Positions 54,264 to 62,515 of a DNA stretch of 64,000 nucleotides are shown here, piece by piece. Position 1 is the first letter of the stretch, and the number at the start of each line of letters is the position of its first letter. The notes beneath the pieces are model-generated. The model saw only the letters and a list, made by a program, of their open reading frames with translations, was not told where the DNA came from and did not search any database. The stretch covers positions 8,089 to 72,088 of the forward strand of contig CAZDBA010000003.1 in NCBI GenBank assembly GCA_964503615.1, given 5' to 3'. The position numbers and the translations under genes are program-made. This stretch comes from CAZDBA01 sp964503615. Its GTDB lineage: Bacteria; Planctomycetota; Planctomycetia; Pirellulales; Pirellulaceae.

Positions 54264-55691
54264 TTACTTCTTTCGCTTGGGCTTGTAGATCTCAGTCGCG
54301 GTACCAAAGAACACTTCGCCCGCGTTCATGAGTGTTTCGCTCAGTGTTGGATGGGCGTGGACGGTTTCGGTGATATCGCGAATCTCGCAGCCCATTTCGA
54401 TAGCCAACGTTGCTTCGGCGATCAACTCTCCAGCCCCGCTACCGACGATTCCGCAGCCCAGAACTCGGCCCGTTTCTGGCTCGACGATCCACTTTGTCAG
54501 ACCATCCGTGATTCCTAAAGCTTGAGCACGACCGCTGGCTGCCCATGGGTAAGTTACAACTTCGTGCTCAACGCCCTCAGCCTTGGCTTCTTCGACAGTC
54601 AAACCTGCCCAAGCGATCTCAGGATCGGTGAAGACGACGGCAGGGATCGCTCGTTTGTCAAAGGTCACAGGGTGTCCCAGGATTACCTCTGCAGCAACGC
54701 GGCCTTCGTGGTTGGCTTTGTGCGCCAACATCGGTTCACCAGCAGCATCGCCAATTACATAGATGTTGGGGACGGCCGTGCGCTGTTGGTTGTCGTGCTC
54801 GATAAATCCACGTTGGTCGGTTTTAATCGGGGTATTTTCCAGCCCCAAGTTTTTGGTGTTAGGCCAGCGTCCAACAGAAACCAGCACGCGGTCGTAAAGC
54901 TCAGTGCCGAACTTGGCTGGGCCCTCGAAGGTGACTTGGACCTTCTCTCCCTGCATGCTTACAGAACCAACTTTGGTGTTCAGAAAAATACGGTCTTCAA
55001 ACAGGTGCTTCAGCCGTTTTTGCAACGGACGAACGAGATCACGATCGGCGCCCATCAGTAATCCGTCCTGAAGCTCAACCACGCTTACTTTGGTACCAAT
55101 GTTGGCATAGACCGTTCCCATCTCAAGCCCGATATAGCCGCCACCGATTACCAGCATCGTTTCGGGGATGTCGGTCAATTGCAAGGCACCGGTAGAATCC
55201 ATCACGCGATCGTTGCCAAGGTTAAAAGCACCCGGCATGGCTGGGACACTTCCGGCTGCGATAATGCAATGGTCAAAAGTTAATTGGCGGTCGTCTGGTA
55301 TCGATTCGTGATCGCCTTCGAGGGTCAGTGTTTTGCTGTCGGCAAATTTTGCAAACGCCGAAATGACTTTTACTTTTCTAGCTTTAGCGAGCTTTCCCAG
55401 CCCACCCGACAAAGTAGAAATCACGCTTTCCTTACGAGCGCGAAGTTTGTCGATTTCGATTTTTGGGTTGTTGAATTCGACACCCCATTCGGAGCCCATC
55501 TCTTCTGCTTCGTGGATCACTTTGGCCACGTGCAATAGAGCCTTTGAGGGGATACAGCCGCGAAGCAAGCAGGTGCCGCCCAGTTTTCCTTCGGCTTCAA
55601 CAAGTGTAACTTCGAGACCTTCGTCAGCGGCCAAAAATGCGGCAGCGTATCCACCAGGTCCACCGCCAATAACAACGACTTGCGTATGCAT
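54264..55691 (-). CDS. lpdA: Dihydrolipoyl dehydrogenase (E3)
   Basis: An FAD-dependent disulfide oxidoreductase that re-oxidises dihydrolipoamide for the 2-oxoacid dehydrogenase and glycine cleavage complexes. The 475 residues have GGGPGGYAAAFLAADEGLEV (FAD site), the redox-active pair GGTCLLRGCIPSKALL, a second NAD-binding GGGYIGLEMGTVYANIG, YVIGDAAG and the C-terminal catalytic HAHPTLSE. The E1 and E2 subunits are not in the window. A start at ATG 55691 begins exactly at the FAD-binding fold. Confidence 0.95.
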   Translation of the reverse strand: MHTQVVVIGGGPGGYAAAFLAADEGLEVTLVEAEGKLGGTCLLRGCIPSKALLHVAKVIHEAEEMGSEWGVEFNNPKIEIDKLRARKESVISTLSGGLGKLAKARKVKVISAFAKFADSKTLTLEGDHESIPDDRQLTFDHCIIAAGSVPAMPGAFNLGNDRVMDSTGALQLTDIPETMLVIGGGYIGLEMGTVYANIGTKVSVVELQDGLLMGADRDLVRPLQKRLKHLFEDRIFLNTKVGSVSMQGEKVQVTFEGPAKFGTELYDRVLVSVGRWPNTKNLGLENTPIKTDQRGFIEHDNQQRTAVPNIYVIGDAAGEPMLAHKANHEGRVAAEVILGHPVTFDKRAIPAVVFTDPEIAWAGLTVEEAKAEGVEHEVVTYPWAASGRAQALGITDGLTKWIVEPETGRVLGCGIVGSGAGELIAEATLAIEMGCEIRDITETVHAHPTLSETLMNAGEVFFGTATEIYKPKRKK

Positions 55692-55707
55692 TAAAGTTTG
55701 TCCCTTG

Positions 55708-55741
55708 AAAAAAAGAAAGCGGCATCCTGTTGGAATGCCGC
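55708..55741 (-). terminator. Rho-independent terminator of rpsD (minus strand)
   Basis: The stem GCGGCATCC (55719-55727) pairs with 55732-55741 (one bulged base, four-base loop). On the minus strand it is followed by a run TTTCTTTTTTT. It lies 73 bp beyond the rpsD stop and just ahead of lpdA, so rpsD is monocistronic. Confidence 0.85.
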
Positions 55742-55813
55742 TTCTGATTTTAACTGAATGTTTTCAGATGTATATTGAGTTCTAACGGGTGTTGATGAAC
55801 AACCAATTCACAA

Positions 55814-56428
55814 TTATCGAGACAAGAATTCGACAACGATGTTGGCGTCTACTGGCAAGCTGATGTCAGAAGCTCCCGGCTCACCACTGATGGTTGCCGT
55901 GAAAGTTTCCGAGTCGAACGAGCCCCATTCGATTCCTGCCCCTTCGACACCAGTACCAACGATGCTGCGGTAAAGGTTAACCACGTTAGCCTTGGGCTTG
56001 AGCGTGATTACATCGCCAGGACGAAGCATGAACGAAGGCTTGTCTACCTTTTGACCATTCACGCGAAAGTGACCGTGTGCGATCCCTTGGCGAGCTTGTG
56101 GGCGTGTATGGGTGTAACCCAAGCGACGGACAACGTTGTCCAACCGACTTTCACAAATCAGCAACAAGTTTTCACCGGTGTTGCCTTTCATGCGAGTCGC
56201 TTTTGCAAAGTAGCGACGCAGCTGTCGTTCACCGAGCCCAAAGTAATGCTTGATCTTTTGCTTTTCCTGCAACGCTTTACCGTAGTTGGACGGGCGACGT
56301 CCACGCGTGTGCATACCGGGAGGTTGGTTTCCACGCTTCTCAAACGCGCGACTGGCACCACCATTTTCGTAAATCAAAACGCCCAAACGGCGGTTAATGC
56401 GGCCTTTAGCTCTTGTGTAACGAGCCAT
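55814..56428 (-). CDS. rpsD: 30S ribosomal protein S4
   Basis: A primary 16S rRNA-binding protein that nucleates 30S assembly. The 204 residues start MARYTRAKGRINRRLGV and contain the S4 RNA-binding fold: ESRLDNVVRRLGYTHTRPQARQ and HGHFRVNGQKVDKPSF. No zinc-binding Cys cluster is present (the Cys-free form). It is transcribed alone rather than in the usual rpsM-rpsK-rpsD-rpoA operon. A hairpin about 100 bp upstream could be an S4 autoregulatory site. Confidence 0.97.
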   Translation of the reverse strand: MARYTRAKGRINRRLGVLIYENGGASRAFEKRGNQPPGMHTRGRRPSNYGKALQEKQKIKHYFGLGERQLRRYFAKATRMKGNTGENLLLICESRLDNVVRRLGYTHTRPQARQGIAHGHFRVNGQKVDKPSFMLRPGDVITLKPKANVVNLYRSIVGTGVEGAGIEWGSFDSETFTATISGEPGASDISLPVDANIVVEFLSR

Positions 56429-56527
56429 AAATCAATTGCTCCGGTTTTTTGACTATCCGCCGAAACGCAAGTTAAGCGCGGACATTTGAATGCTTGAAAA
56501 TTTTGAACTCGTAATCATGGCGAATCA

Positions 56528-56558
56528 GACCCTATCCCTCAAGGGGTAAAATAGGGTC
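56528..56558 (-). promoter_or_regulatory. Leader hairpin upstream of rpsD
   Basis: GACCCTAT (56528-56535) is perfectly complementary to 56551-56558, with an inner CCC-GGG pair and an asymmetric AU-rich internal loop. It lies 100 bp upstream of the rpsD start on its transcript side. It could be an S4-binding leader, or a terminator-like end for the upstream PQQ gene, although no T-tract follows. Confidence 0.35.
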
Positions 56559-56686
56559 TCATCCCGGTTTTTACTGCTTATTCTAACCTATCGGCCGTTG
56601 CTCGTTTTTTCGTGAGCCCCAGAATCAGGCTCTACAACGTTGGTTTAGGGGGATTGGGTAGAAATGACACTTAACCAAGCGGTCTT

Positions 56687-58030
56687 CTAACCGGCCGACT
56701 TCTTACCGATCCGGTACAGCTTTTCACCCACACGGAAAATTAAATCATCTCCTACTGGTGCGGGGGTCGCGAGAATCTGCCCTTCGAACTTATTGGTGGA
56801 AATGATCTCAAGCGTCGAATCGGCTTTGACTACCGTGACTTTTCCTTCGCGACTGGATAGATAGATGTTTCCGCCGGACATCAACGGTGTTGCCGAGTAG
56901 TTCCCGCCAATTCGAGCCCGGTTAACGATCTCGCCGGTTGCAACGTCGGCGCAATTTAAAATCCCTTTCCCCGAAAGGAAGTATGCTTTTCCATCGAAAG
57001 TTAAAAAGGACGGCATGTCCGGCCCGTTCTTTGCACGCCATTTGACATGTGACTGGGTCACATCGCCGCTGCCAGTCGGGTCAATTCCGAGGACTTCAGG
57101 CCGCATAAATCCGGTCGAAAAAACGACCATGCCATCTTCGAAGCTTGGGGTAGGTGTAAGCGAGAATCCCTCACCATGGTCAACCCGCCAGATTTCTTTA
57201 CCTGTGTTGGGATCATAGGAAACGATCCACTGAGCAACGGGAATAACGGCTTGAGGCTTTCCACCTACCTCGATCATAAGCGGAGTCGAATATGCTTTTT
57301 GATACTCGCCGTTCTTATTTCGCATCGGCGGCCGAGCTGTCTTCCAAACCTCTTCCCCATCACTTAACGAGACGGCCGCCACAAACTGCTGATCGATCCC
57401 GTCACAAACCAAGATGACTTTGTCTTGGTAGATTACGGGTGAACTACCAGGCCCAACACTATGATCAACAACATACTTGGTGTCCCAGATCGGTTCCCCA
57501 GTAGTCGCGTTGAGACACCAAGTCCCATAGTTTCCAAAGTGGCAGACAACTTTTCCATCCGCGATCGCGGCGGTTGGAGAAGCATAGGAGTTCATCGGAT
57601 TGATCAGTTCTGGATCACTCACCTTCGCCAGCGAAATATCGTGCAATATTTCGCCCGTGTCGAGTGCCACGCAAACCGCTTTAAGCTCCATGGAGCCCGC
57701 AGTGGTTTTCATTTCCGAGAATTGAACACCCTTTCGTTTTTCTTTTATCTTCTCGGGATCCGCTTCTTGAACTTCGGCGGTTGTAAGCCAGATTTTGTTG
57801 TCCGCGTAAACAGGTGACGACCATCCCAAACCGGGCAGTTCCGCTTCCCAGATGTAGTTGCTGGAATCCCACTTGGTGATCGGAGCAGCGTCCGCAGCTT
57901 CACTCGTCCTGTCGGCGCCAAGGAACTCTGTCCATTCTTGTGCAGTTTGGGTTTGGGCATCGCACGGATTAACCAAACAGCATGCTAATACTGCTGAAAA
58001 AATTCTGAGAAGTGAATTCGAATTGGTCAT
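56687..58030 (-). CDS. Secreted PQQ-type beta-propeller protein
   Basis: A 447-residue exported protein with a signal peptide (FSAVLACCLVNPCDAQ) and a propeller of seven or eight blades built on PQQ/quinoprotein-like repeats with Trp-docking turns. Examples are GEPIWDTKYV, GEEVWKTARP, GKEIWRVDHG and GEIVNRARIG. It lacks the catalytic Ca/Glu motifs of quinoprotein alcohol dehydrogenases as far as can be seen, so it is probably a non-enzymatic binding or scaffold protein. This family is much expanded in planctomycetes. It is a single gene. Confidence 0.88.
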   Translation of the reverse strand: MTNSNSLLRIFSAVLACCLVNPCDAQTQTAQEWTEFLGADRTSEAADAAPITKWDSSNYIWEAELPGLGWSSPVYADNKIWLTTAEVQEADPEKIKEKRKGVQFSEMKTTAGSMELKAVCVALDTGEILHDISLAKVSDPELINPMNSYASPTAAIADGKVVCHFGNYGTWCLNATTGEPIWDTKYVVDHSVGPGSSPVIYQDKVILVCDGIDQQFVAAVSLSDGEEVWKTARPPMRNKNGEYQKAYSTPLMIEVGGKPQAVIPVAQWIVSYDPNTGKEIWRVDHGEGFSLTPTPSFEDGMVVFSTGFMRPEVLGIDPTGSGDVTQSHVKWRAKNGPDMPSFLTFDGKAYFLSGKGILNCADVATGEIVNRARIGGNYSATPLMSGGNIYLSSREGKVTVVKADSTLEIISTNKFEGQILATPAPVGDDLIFRVGEKLYRIGKKSAG

Positions 58031-58233
58031 TGGGAAGAATCTCTTCAGGAATACAGACGTTTGAAATCGGAACTTGGATTATAGCGAGCCAGCGACCTAA
58101 CGTGTTAGTTTGAAAAAATACTTCTTGGAACCCCATTCGGATGTGAGGTAATAGACCATTTTCAGTCGACTGAGTGGTATTGGGCTGGTTCCTTGCTAAC
58201 GCGTCTCCAATTGCGGCCGTTTGCTGGCATTCA

Positions 58234-59103
58234 CTAACGACGTCGTCGCCGTATCGCTGCTAACCCTCCGAGTGACAGTAGGCCCAAACCGCTCGGCTCA
58301 GGCACTGAAATCACGATATTGTCCGCAGCGAAAAATTGAGGCGTGAGCAAGCCAAATTGGTTTCTGTCACTTCCATCGTAGGTGAAAGACAGTTGGGTCG
58401 AGTTCAGTGAGCTAACGTCGTACGTTTGAAACAGTTGAGCCGGATCAACGTTCGCACCATTACGGTAGTCACCAAACGAAACCCGGATCTCATCATTTGA
58501 ATTGTCGCCAGTGATAACCAGCTCAAAGAATCCATCTGAATCTGTTAACGGTTCATCAACAAAACCAGAACCTCCATCGTCTCCATTTAGTATTGCAAGT
58601 GCCGTGAAGCTCGTTGGTGCGATATCAATGCTAACAATCTCACGGGATGAGGTGAGCAAAGCTTCGACCCCTCCCACAATATAGTTGCTGGACCCTCCTG
58701 CTCCGCTGCCCGGAAACGCCGCGTAGCGATTGTCAGGCCCGGGAGTGATCGTATCTTGGACGTTTGAAAAACTGAATCCGAAAAAGAAATCGTCGAAACC
58801 GTCGCCTTCGAAATAGGACGTATTCAACACCAAATCGCCACCGGTTCCAAAGAACGTGTTTGTTTGATCAACTTGGCGAACCACTCCCCCTGCTGGGCCA
58901 AAAGGCAATGGAGTTTCGTTAATGATGCTAGTAACTGCGGATCCCCCTAACGCCACCGAGTTTGGGTTTCCGTTGTTGAATCCTTCGGTCGGCAACTGTA
59001 CGTCTTCGAAATCAAAGACAAATTGCTGCCCAAACGTTGGAGCGGCAAACCAAGCCAAAACGAGTGATAGTAAAACAAGTTGTGATGTGCGTGTGTTAAG
59101 CAT
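58234..59103 (-). CDS. DUF4465-like PEP-CTERM surface protein, riboswitch operon
   Basis: A 289-residue exported protein. It has a signal peptide (LVLLSLVLAWFAAPTFGQQ), then a body resembling DUF4465: FDFEDV, the segment YFEGDGFDDFFFGFSFSN (with the usual GFxxSNxxDTxTPGxxNxYAAFPGSGAGGSSNYIVG pattern split over 110-155), and FELVITGD. The tail is VPEPSGLGLLSLGGLAAI plus RRRRR, an exosortase sorting signal. DUF4465 proteins are, from memory, found in B12-uptake loci of Bacteroidetes. It is the second gene of the unit behind the cobalamin riboswitch at 60112-60338. Confidence 0.85.
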   Translation of the reverse strand: MLNTRTSQLVLLSLVLAWFAAPTFGQQFVFDFEDVQLPTEGFNNGNPNSVALGGSAVTSIINETPLPFGPAGGVVRQVDQTNTFFGTGGDLVLNTSYFEGDGFDDFFFGFSFSNVQDTITPGPDNRYAAFPGSGAGGSSNYIVGGVEALLTSSREIVSIDIAPTSFTALAILNGDDGGSGFVDEPLTDSDGFFELVITGDNSNDEIRVSFGDYRNGANVDPAQLFQTYDVSSLNSTQLSFTYDGSDRNQFGLLTPQFFAADNIVISVPEPSGLGLLSLGGLAAIRRRRR

Positions 59104-59196
59104 GTTGAAATCAGTTCTTTGATAGATTTTTAAAGGTTGTAGATTAATTGGGAATGCAGCGAAGAACAGGAAAACCGTCTGAATCGCAAGAGATTG

Positions 59197-60054
59197 TTAA
59201 AATTCTCCTACTACCTCTCCCAGCGCCCGAGTGCAGATCGCACCCAAAGCAAAAAGCTCCATTTGGTTCGTTAAAAAAGTGACATGACCGTCTGCGAAAA
59301 CTCCAAACGCTCCCCCTGGATGACGGCTGCGGATGTCGTTTTCAAAAGCGGGGGCGGCGTTGATCGCGAACGCTTGATCAAAAATATTACGGCCATTGAT
59401 CCATTCTCCATCTGCAGAGTCTGAATCCTCGGCAACGATCAGTGTGTTGGATGATCCGTCTGTGATGTCCGAATGGGAGTAGGCTTGGTCCACAACCATT
59501 AACCCTTTGGCAGGGTTGTTGGGACTGTTAATCCTTTCTCCAAAAATCCCGCCGTAGTCTGAACCACCACGAACCATCGTCGGCCGGTCGGTAACAGAGG
59601 GACACAAGAACGTCGGAATCGAAACTGCGGCCGCATCGGCGTTGTCTGGGTGATCAAAAGCAAGTTTCAAATCCAGCTGATCAAAAAGATTGTCTTGTTC
59701 CAAAAAAGGCAGCAGGTAAACCGACCAAGCTAGATTTCGCTGCGTCGAATCACCTCCGAAAAACGGTCGAAAACCTGTGACGCCTCTGGGGAACTCAGTG
59801 TGTGTGCTGTGGTGGTTCTGCAGCGCAATCCCGACTTGGCGGAGGTTGTTGCTGCATTGCGTGCGGCGTGCAGCTTCACGAACCGATTGGATCGCGGGCA
59901 ACAGCATTCCGATCAAGATCCCAATAATCGCGATGACAACCAACAATTCGACAAGCGTAAAAGCTCGCCGCTTGGTCAGCCCACTCGTGGGAACAGAATC
60001 TCTAACCGATTTCGCAACCGGTCGAAGCGCATTGATAGACAGATTTGTGGACAT
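59197..60054 (-). CDS. DUF1559 type II pseudopilin-like protein under a cobalamin riboswitch
   Basis: A 285-residue protein from ATG 60054. The N-terminal pseudopilin signal is RRAFTLVELLVVIAIIGILIGMLLPA, split by the prepilin peptidase site before F, followed by the planctomycete DUF1559 block (VREAARRTQCSNNLRQVGIALQNHHSTH) and the C-terminal SRHPGGAFGVFADGHVTFL (H-x-G domain). DUF1559 proteins form a large paralogous family with unknown roles, probably surface-exposed pilus-like assemblies. The cobalamin riboswitch lies 58 bp upstream; the DUF4465 gene follows 93 bp downstream. Confidence 0.93.
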   Translation of the reverse strand: MSTNLSINALRPVAKSVRDSVPTSGLTKRRAFTLVELLVVIAIIGILIGMLLPAIQSVREAARRTQCSNNLRQVGIALQNHHSTHTEFPRGVTGFRPFFGGDSTQRNLAWSVYLLPFLEQDNLFDQLDLKLAFDHPDNADAAAVSIPTFLCPSVTDRPTMVRGGSDYGGIFGERINSPNNPAKGLMVVDQAYSHSDITDGSSNTLIVAEDSDSADGEWINGRNIFDQAFAINAAPAFENDIRSRHPGGAFGVFADGHVTFLTNQMELFALGAICTRALGEVVGEF

Positions 60055-60111
60055 GGAAATCAACAAACATTTTAAAATGTTTCGTCCCGCGCAAAAACAT
60101 TTTTAACTTTG

Positions 60112-60338
60112 CGAACCGGCAGGTATTCTGACTTTCGAACAGCCCTCTGCGGCCTTCTCATCACTACGCGTGACAATGGCAATTTGAAGCGACGTGATCC
60201 ATTCGGTCGTTTTGACCAAAGCGAATCGAGCCGCAAAAAAGCAGGCAGAAGTCTATCGTTCGATTACAGCGGCGGGGCCGTTTTGGAGTTTCACCAAATT
60301 CCCTCAAATCTCAGAGAGGAGTCTCTGAAATCACCGGT
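60112..60338 (-). promoter_or_regulatory. Cobalamin (B12) riboswitch
   Basis: On the minus strand the conserved aptamer elements occur in order. AGGGAA is followed by GGTGAAACTCC and GGCCCCGCCGCTGTAATCG (about 60306-60260). GCCATTG (the GCCACTG box) and GAGAAGGC (the GGGAAGGC box) are near 60150-60180. The 3' B12 box AGTCAGAATACCTGCCGG (60117-60134) follows. P1 can form between ACCGG near 60332-60336 and CCGGT at 60115-60119. A perfect 18-bp palindrome AAACATTTT-AAAATGTTT (60065-60082) lies between the aptamer and the DUF1559 start and is a candidate expression platform. Binding of B12 would be expected to reduce expression. Confidence 0.95.
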
Positions 60339-60424
60339 CCGTTGAAGCGAACATCGTAATACACTTGCGGAGAGTTTGCCAGAACCAAGCTGGAAACTGT
60401 CAGAACAAAGTTAGCAACCCAACT

Positions 60425-60820
60425 TTAGGAGTCCAATTGTTCTTCTGCCGAGCGTGCAGTTCCGATGAGGTGGTCCAGTAGTTGTAGAAAGACAGCTTTG
60501 TCAAAAAACTGGTTGATTCGTGTGCTCAATAGCGTTTGATGGTCTAGTTCATCAACCACTTGTCGCAGCTCGATCAGCTTTTTCACAATGGCATGATCAT
60601 CTGAGTTCGCAATCGCTGCTTTGACTCCGTCGCTGTGGAGATTGAAGGCACTGATACCACAACATTCCGAATCACAATCGGTTTCCATGCCTGTCCAAAA
60701 CGACATTAGGGGCTTCAACAGTTCGTCGAGCTCAAACGCATTGTCCGGATCTTTCAACTCGATCCAGTCGATTACAGCGTTCTCTCCGATCGAAATATCG
60801 TTGCTAGGTGGCTTAGTCAT
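60425..60820 (-). CDS. Small hypothetical protein (DUF6331-like)
   Basis: A 131-residue acidic protein without signal or membrane segment. Its only striking motif is ETDCDSECCGISAFNLHSDGVKAA, split near residue 52-70, with three clustered cysteines. This recalls DUF6331, proteins of unknown function with CCGIDAF. The rest is helical and charged. It lies on the same strand between ribBA and the riboswitch unit, 70 bp downstream of ribBA, and may share its transcript. The cysteines could bind metal; not tested. Confidence 0.75.
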   Translation of the reverse strand: MTKPPSNDISIGENAVIDWIELKDPDNAFELDELLKPLMSFWTGMETDCDSECCGISAFNLHSDGVKAAIANSDDHAIVKKLIELRQVVDELDHQTLLSTRINQFFDKAVFLQLLDHLIGTARSAEEQLDS

Positions 60821-60889
60821 GACAAGATTCCAGATGAAATTAGGTTGGTAAGGTGGGATGAATGATGGGGCGTCCAGTGAACTTGGCCA

Positions 60890-62119
60890 TCAGGCAGATT
60901 TGCCTGGCGTACCCGAAGGCAGTTGATGACCAAGCTTGTCCCGTTTCGTTTTCAAATAGTTTTCATTGTGCTCGTTAACCAGCGGCAAAATCGCGACTTG
61001 ATCGACAACTTCCAAATCGAAACCGCGTAAGTTGAAGGCTTCTGTCTTCTTGGGATTGTTGGTTAACAAGCGGACTTGAGACAAGCCCAGATCTTTCAGA
61101 ATTTGGAGCCCCACTCCATAATCACGCATGTCCGCTTTGTGGCCCAAAGCATGATTTGCTTCGACGGTGTCCAGTCCGCCATCCTGAAGCGAGTAAGCTC
61201 GGATCTTTTCTGCCAAGCCGATTCCGCGGCCTTCCTGCGGAAGATAGACCAATGCTCCCTTGCCCTCTTTAGCGATCATTTCCAAAGCGATTTGCAATTG
61301 GTCACCACAATCGCAACGCAACGAATTGAGCAAGTCGCCCGTAAAGCAACTACTGTGCATGCGAACCAACGGCGCTGTCTCTGATTTTGCAAGATCTCCC
61401 ATAACGATCGCGATCGGTTGTTGCGATTCATGTTTGACTTCGTAGGCGATCACTTTGAAAGGCCCAAAACGCGTAGGGAGATCGGCCGTAGCAATTTGCG
61501 AAACCAGTTTTTCACTTACGCGCCGATGGGCGATCAAATCTTCGATGGTGATAATCGGCACATCATGTTTGGCGGCGATTTCGAACATGAGATCTCGCGT
61601 TGCACGGTTGCCATCCTCATCGAGGATTTCACACAGGATGCCGGCGGGCGCCAAGCCAGCCATTCGAGCCAAGTCAACTGCAGCCTCGGTATGCCCAGCG
61701 CGGCGAAGCACACCACCCGGTTGTGCTTTGAGCATGTGAACGTGTCCCGGTCGCTGAAAATCTTCCGGTTTGCTGTTTGGATCGGCGATCGCTCGAACGC
61801 ACGTTGCCCGCTCTTCCGCCGTGATACCGGTGCGAGCGGTTATGTGGTCCAACGGAGTCAAGAACGCGGTTTGCAGGTTGGACGTGTTGTCATCTACCAA
61901 CGGAGTGATCTTCAGCCGGTCCGCTGCTTCGGGCAAAATCGGCATGCAAAAGTCACCTCGCCCGTTGAGGATCAGGTTGATTGTTTCTGCAGTGGCGTTT
62001 TCCGCAGCTGCAACAAAGTCACCTTCGTTTTCACGGTCTTCGTCATCCAACACGATCACAACCTTGCCTTGCTTGATCGCTTCGACGGCCTCTGGAATTG
62101 TCGAGAATTTATTTGTCAC
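60890..62119 (-). CDS. ribBA: Bifunctional DHBP synthase / GTP cyclohydrolase II
   Basis: Catalyses two entry steps of riboflavin synthesis. Residues about 1-205 are 3,4-dihydroxy-2-butanone-4-phosphate synthase (VVIVLDDEDRENEGDF, the metal and substrate site, and the THITAR region DHITARTGITAEERA). Residues about 210-400 are GTP cyclohydrolase II: zinc cysteines in CFTGDLLNSLRCDCGDQL, QEGRGIGL and DYGVGLQIL. The full length of 409 residues is normal. No FMN riboswitch is visible upstream, and no other rib genes are nearby. Confidence 0.96.
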   Translation of the reverse strand: MTNKFSTIPEAVEAIKQGKVVIVLDDEDRENEGDFVAAAENATAETINLILNGRGDFCMPILPEAADRLKITPLVDDNTSNLQTAFLTPLDHITARTGITAEERATCVRAIADPNSKPEDFQRPGHVHMLKAQPGGVLRRAGHTEAAVDLARMAGLAPAGILCEILDEDGNRATRDLMFEIAAKHDVPIITIEDLIAHRRVSEKLVSQIATADLPTRFGPFKVIAYEVKHESQQPIAIVMGDLAKSETAPLVRMHSSCFTGDLLNSLRCDCGDQLQIALEMIAKEGKGALVYLPQEGRGIGLAEKIRAYSLQDGGLDTVEANHALGHKADMRDYGVGLQILKDLGLSQVRLLTNNPKKTEAFNLRGFDLEVVDQVAILPLVNEHNENYLKTKRDKLGHQLPSGTPGKSA

Positions 62120-62515
62120 GTGGACTGATCTCCGCTGCCAATTTATGGCGGTGTTGGAATAGCTGATTACTGACTGGAAACGTCGTCTGTTGATAGATGC
62201 GGCCCAAGTCAGACGCAGGCGGCAATAAGTCGGCGGATTAAACTACCGCATCTCGATCTCGACCCGCCTATTATAGAGCGTCAATTAATTTCGCCTATAA
62301 GTTAACCCGAAAACCGGCTGACGGAAGCTCAAATTAACACTGACACCTTGGGACTTTGTAACACCTACCCGATCTCTTGGTATCGCCAAGTCCGGAAATA
62401 GGGTTGAAATCCTGGTTCGAATTACACCGTCGAGGACGTGGTGGTAAACTATGTCGTTGCCTCAATCTCTCTTTGCAATTGAATTTCCACTCGTTCATTT
62501 CCCACAAGTCTTTCC

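Noticed and set aside
61418..62128. 236-codon plus-strand reading frame
   Set aside because: It is antisense to ribBA and shows no family features; ribBA motifs occupy the other strand.
62120..62400. FMN riboswitch upstream of ribBA
   Set aside because: None of the conserved RFN-element boxes was found on the minus strand here.
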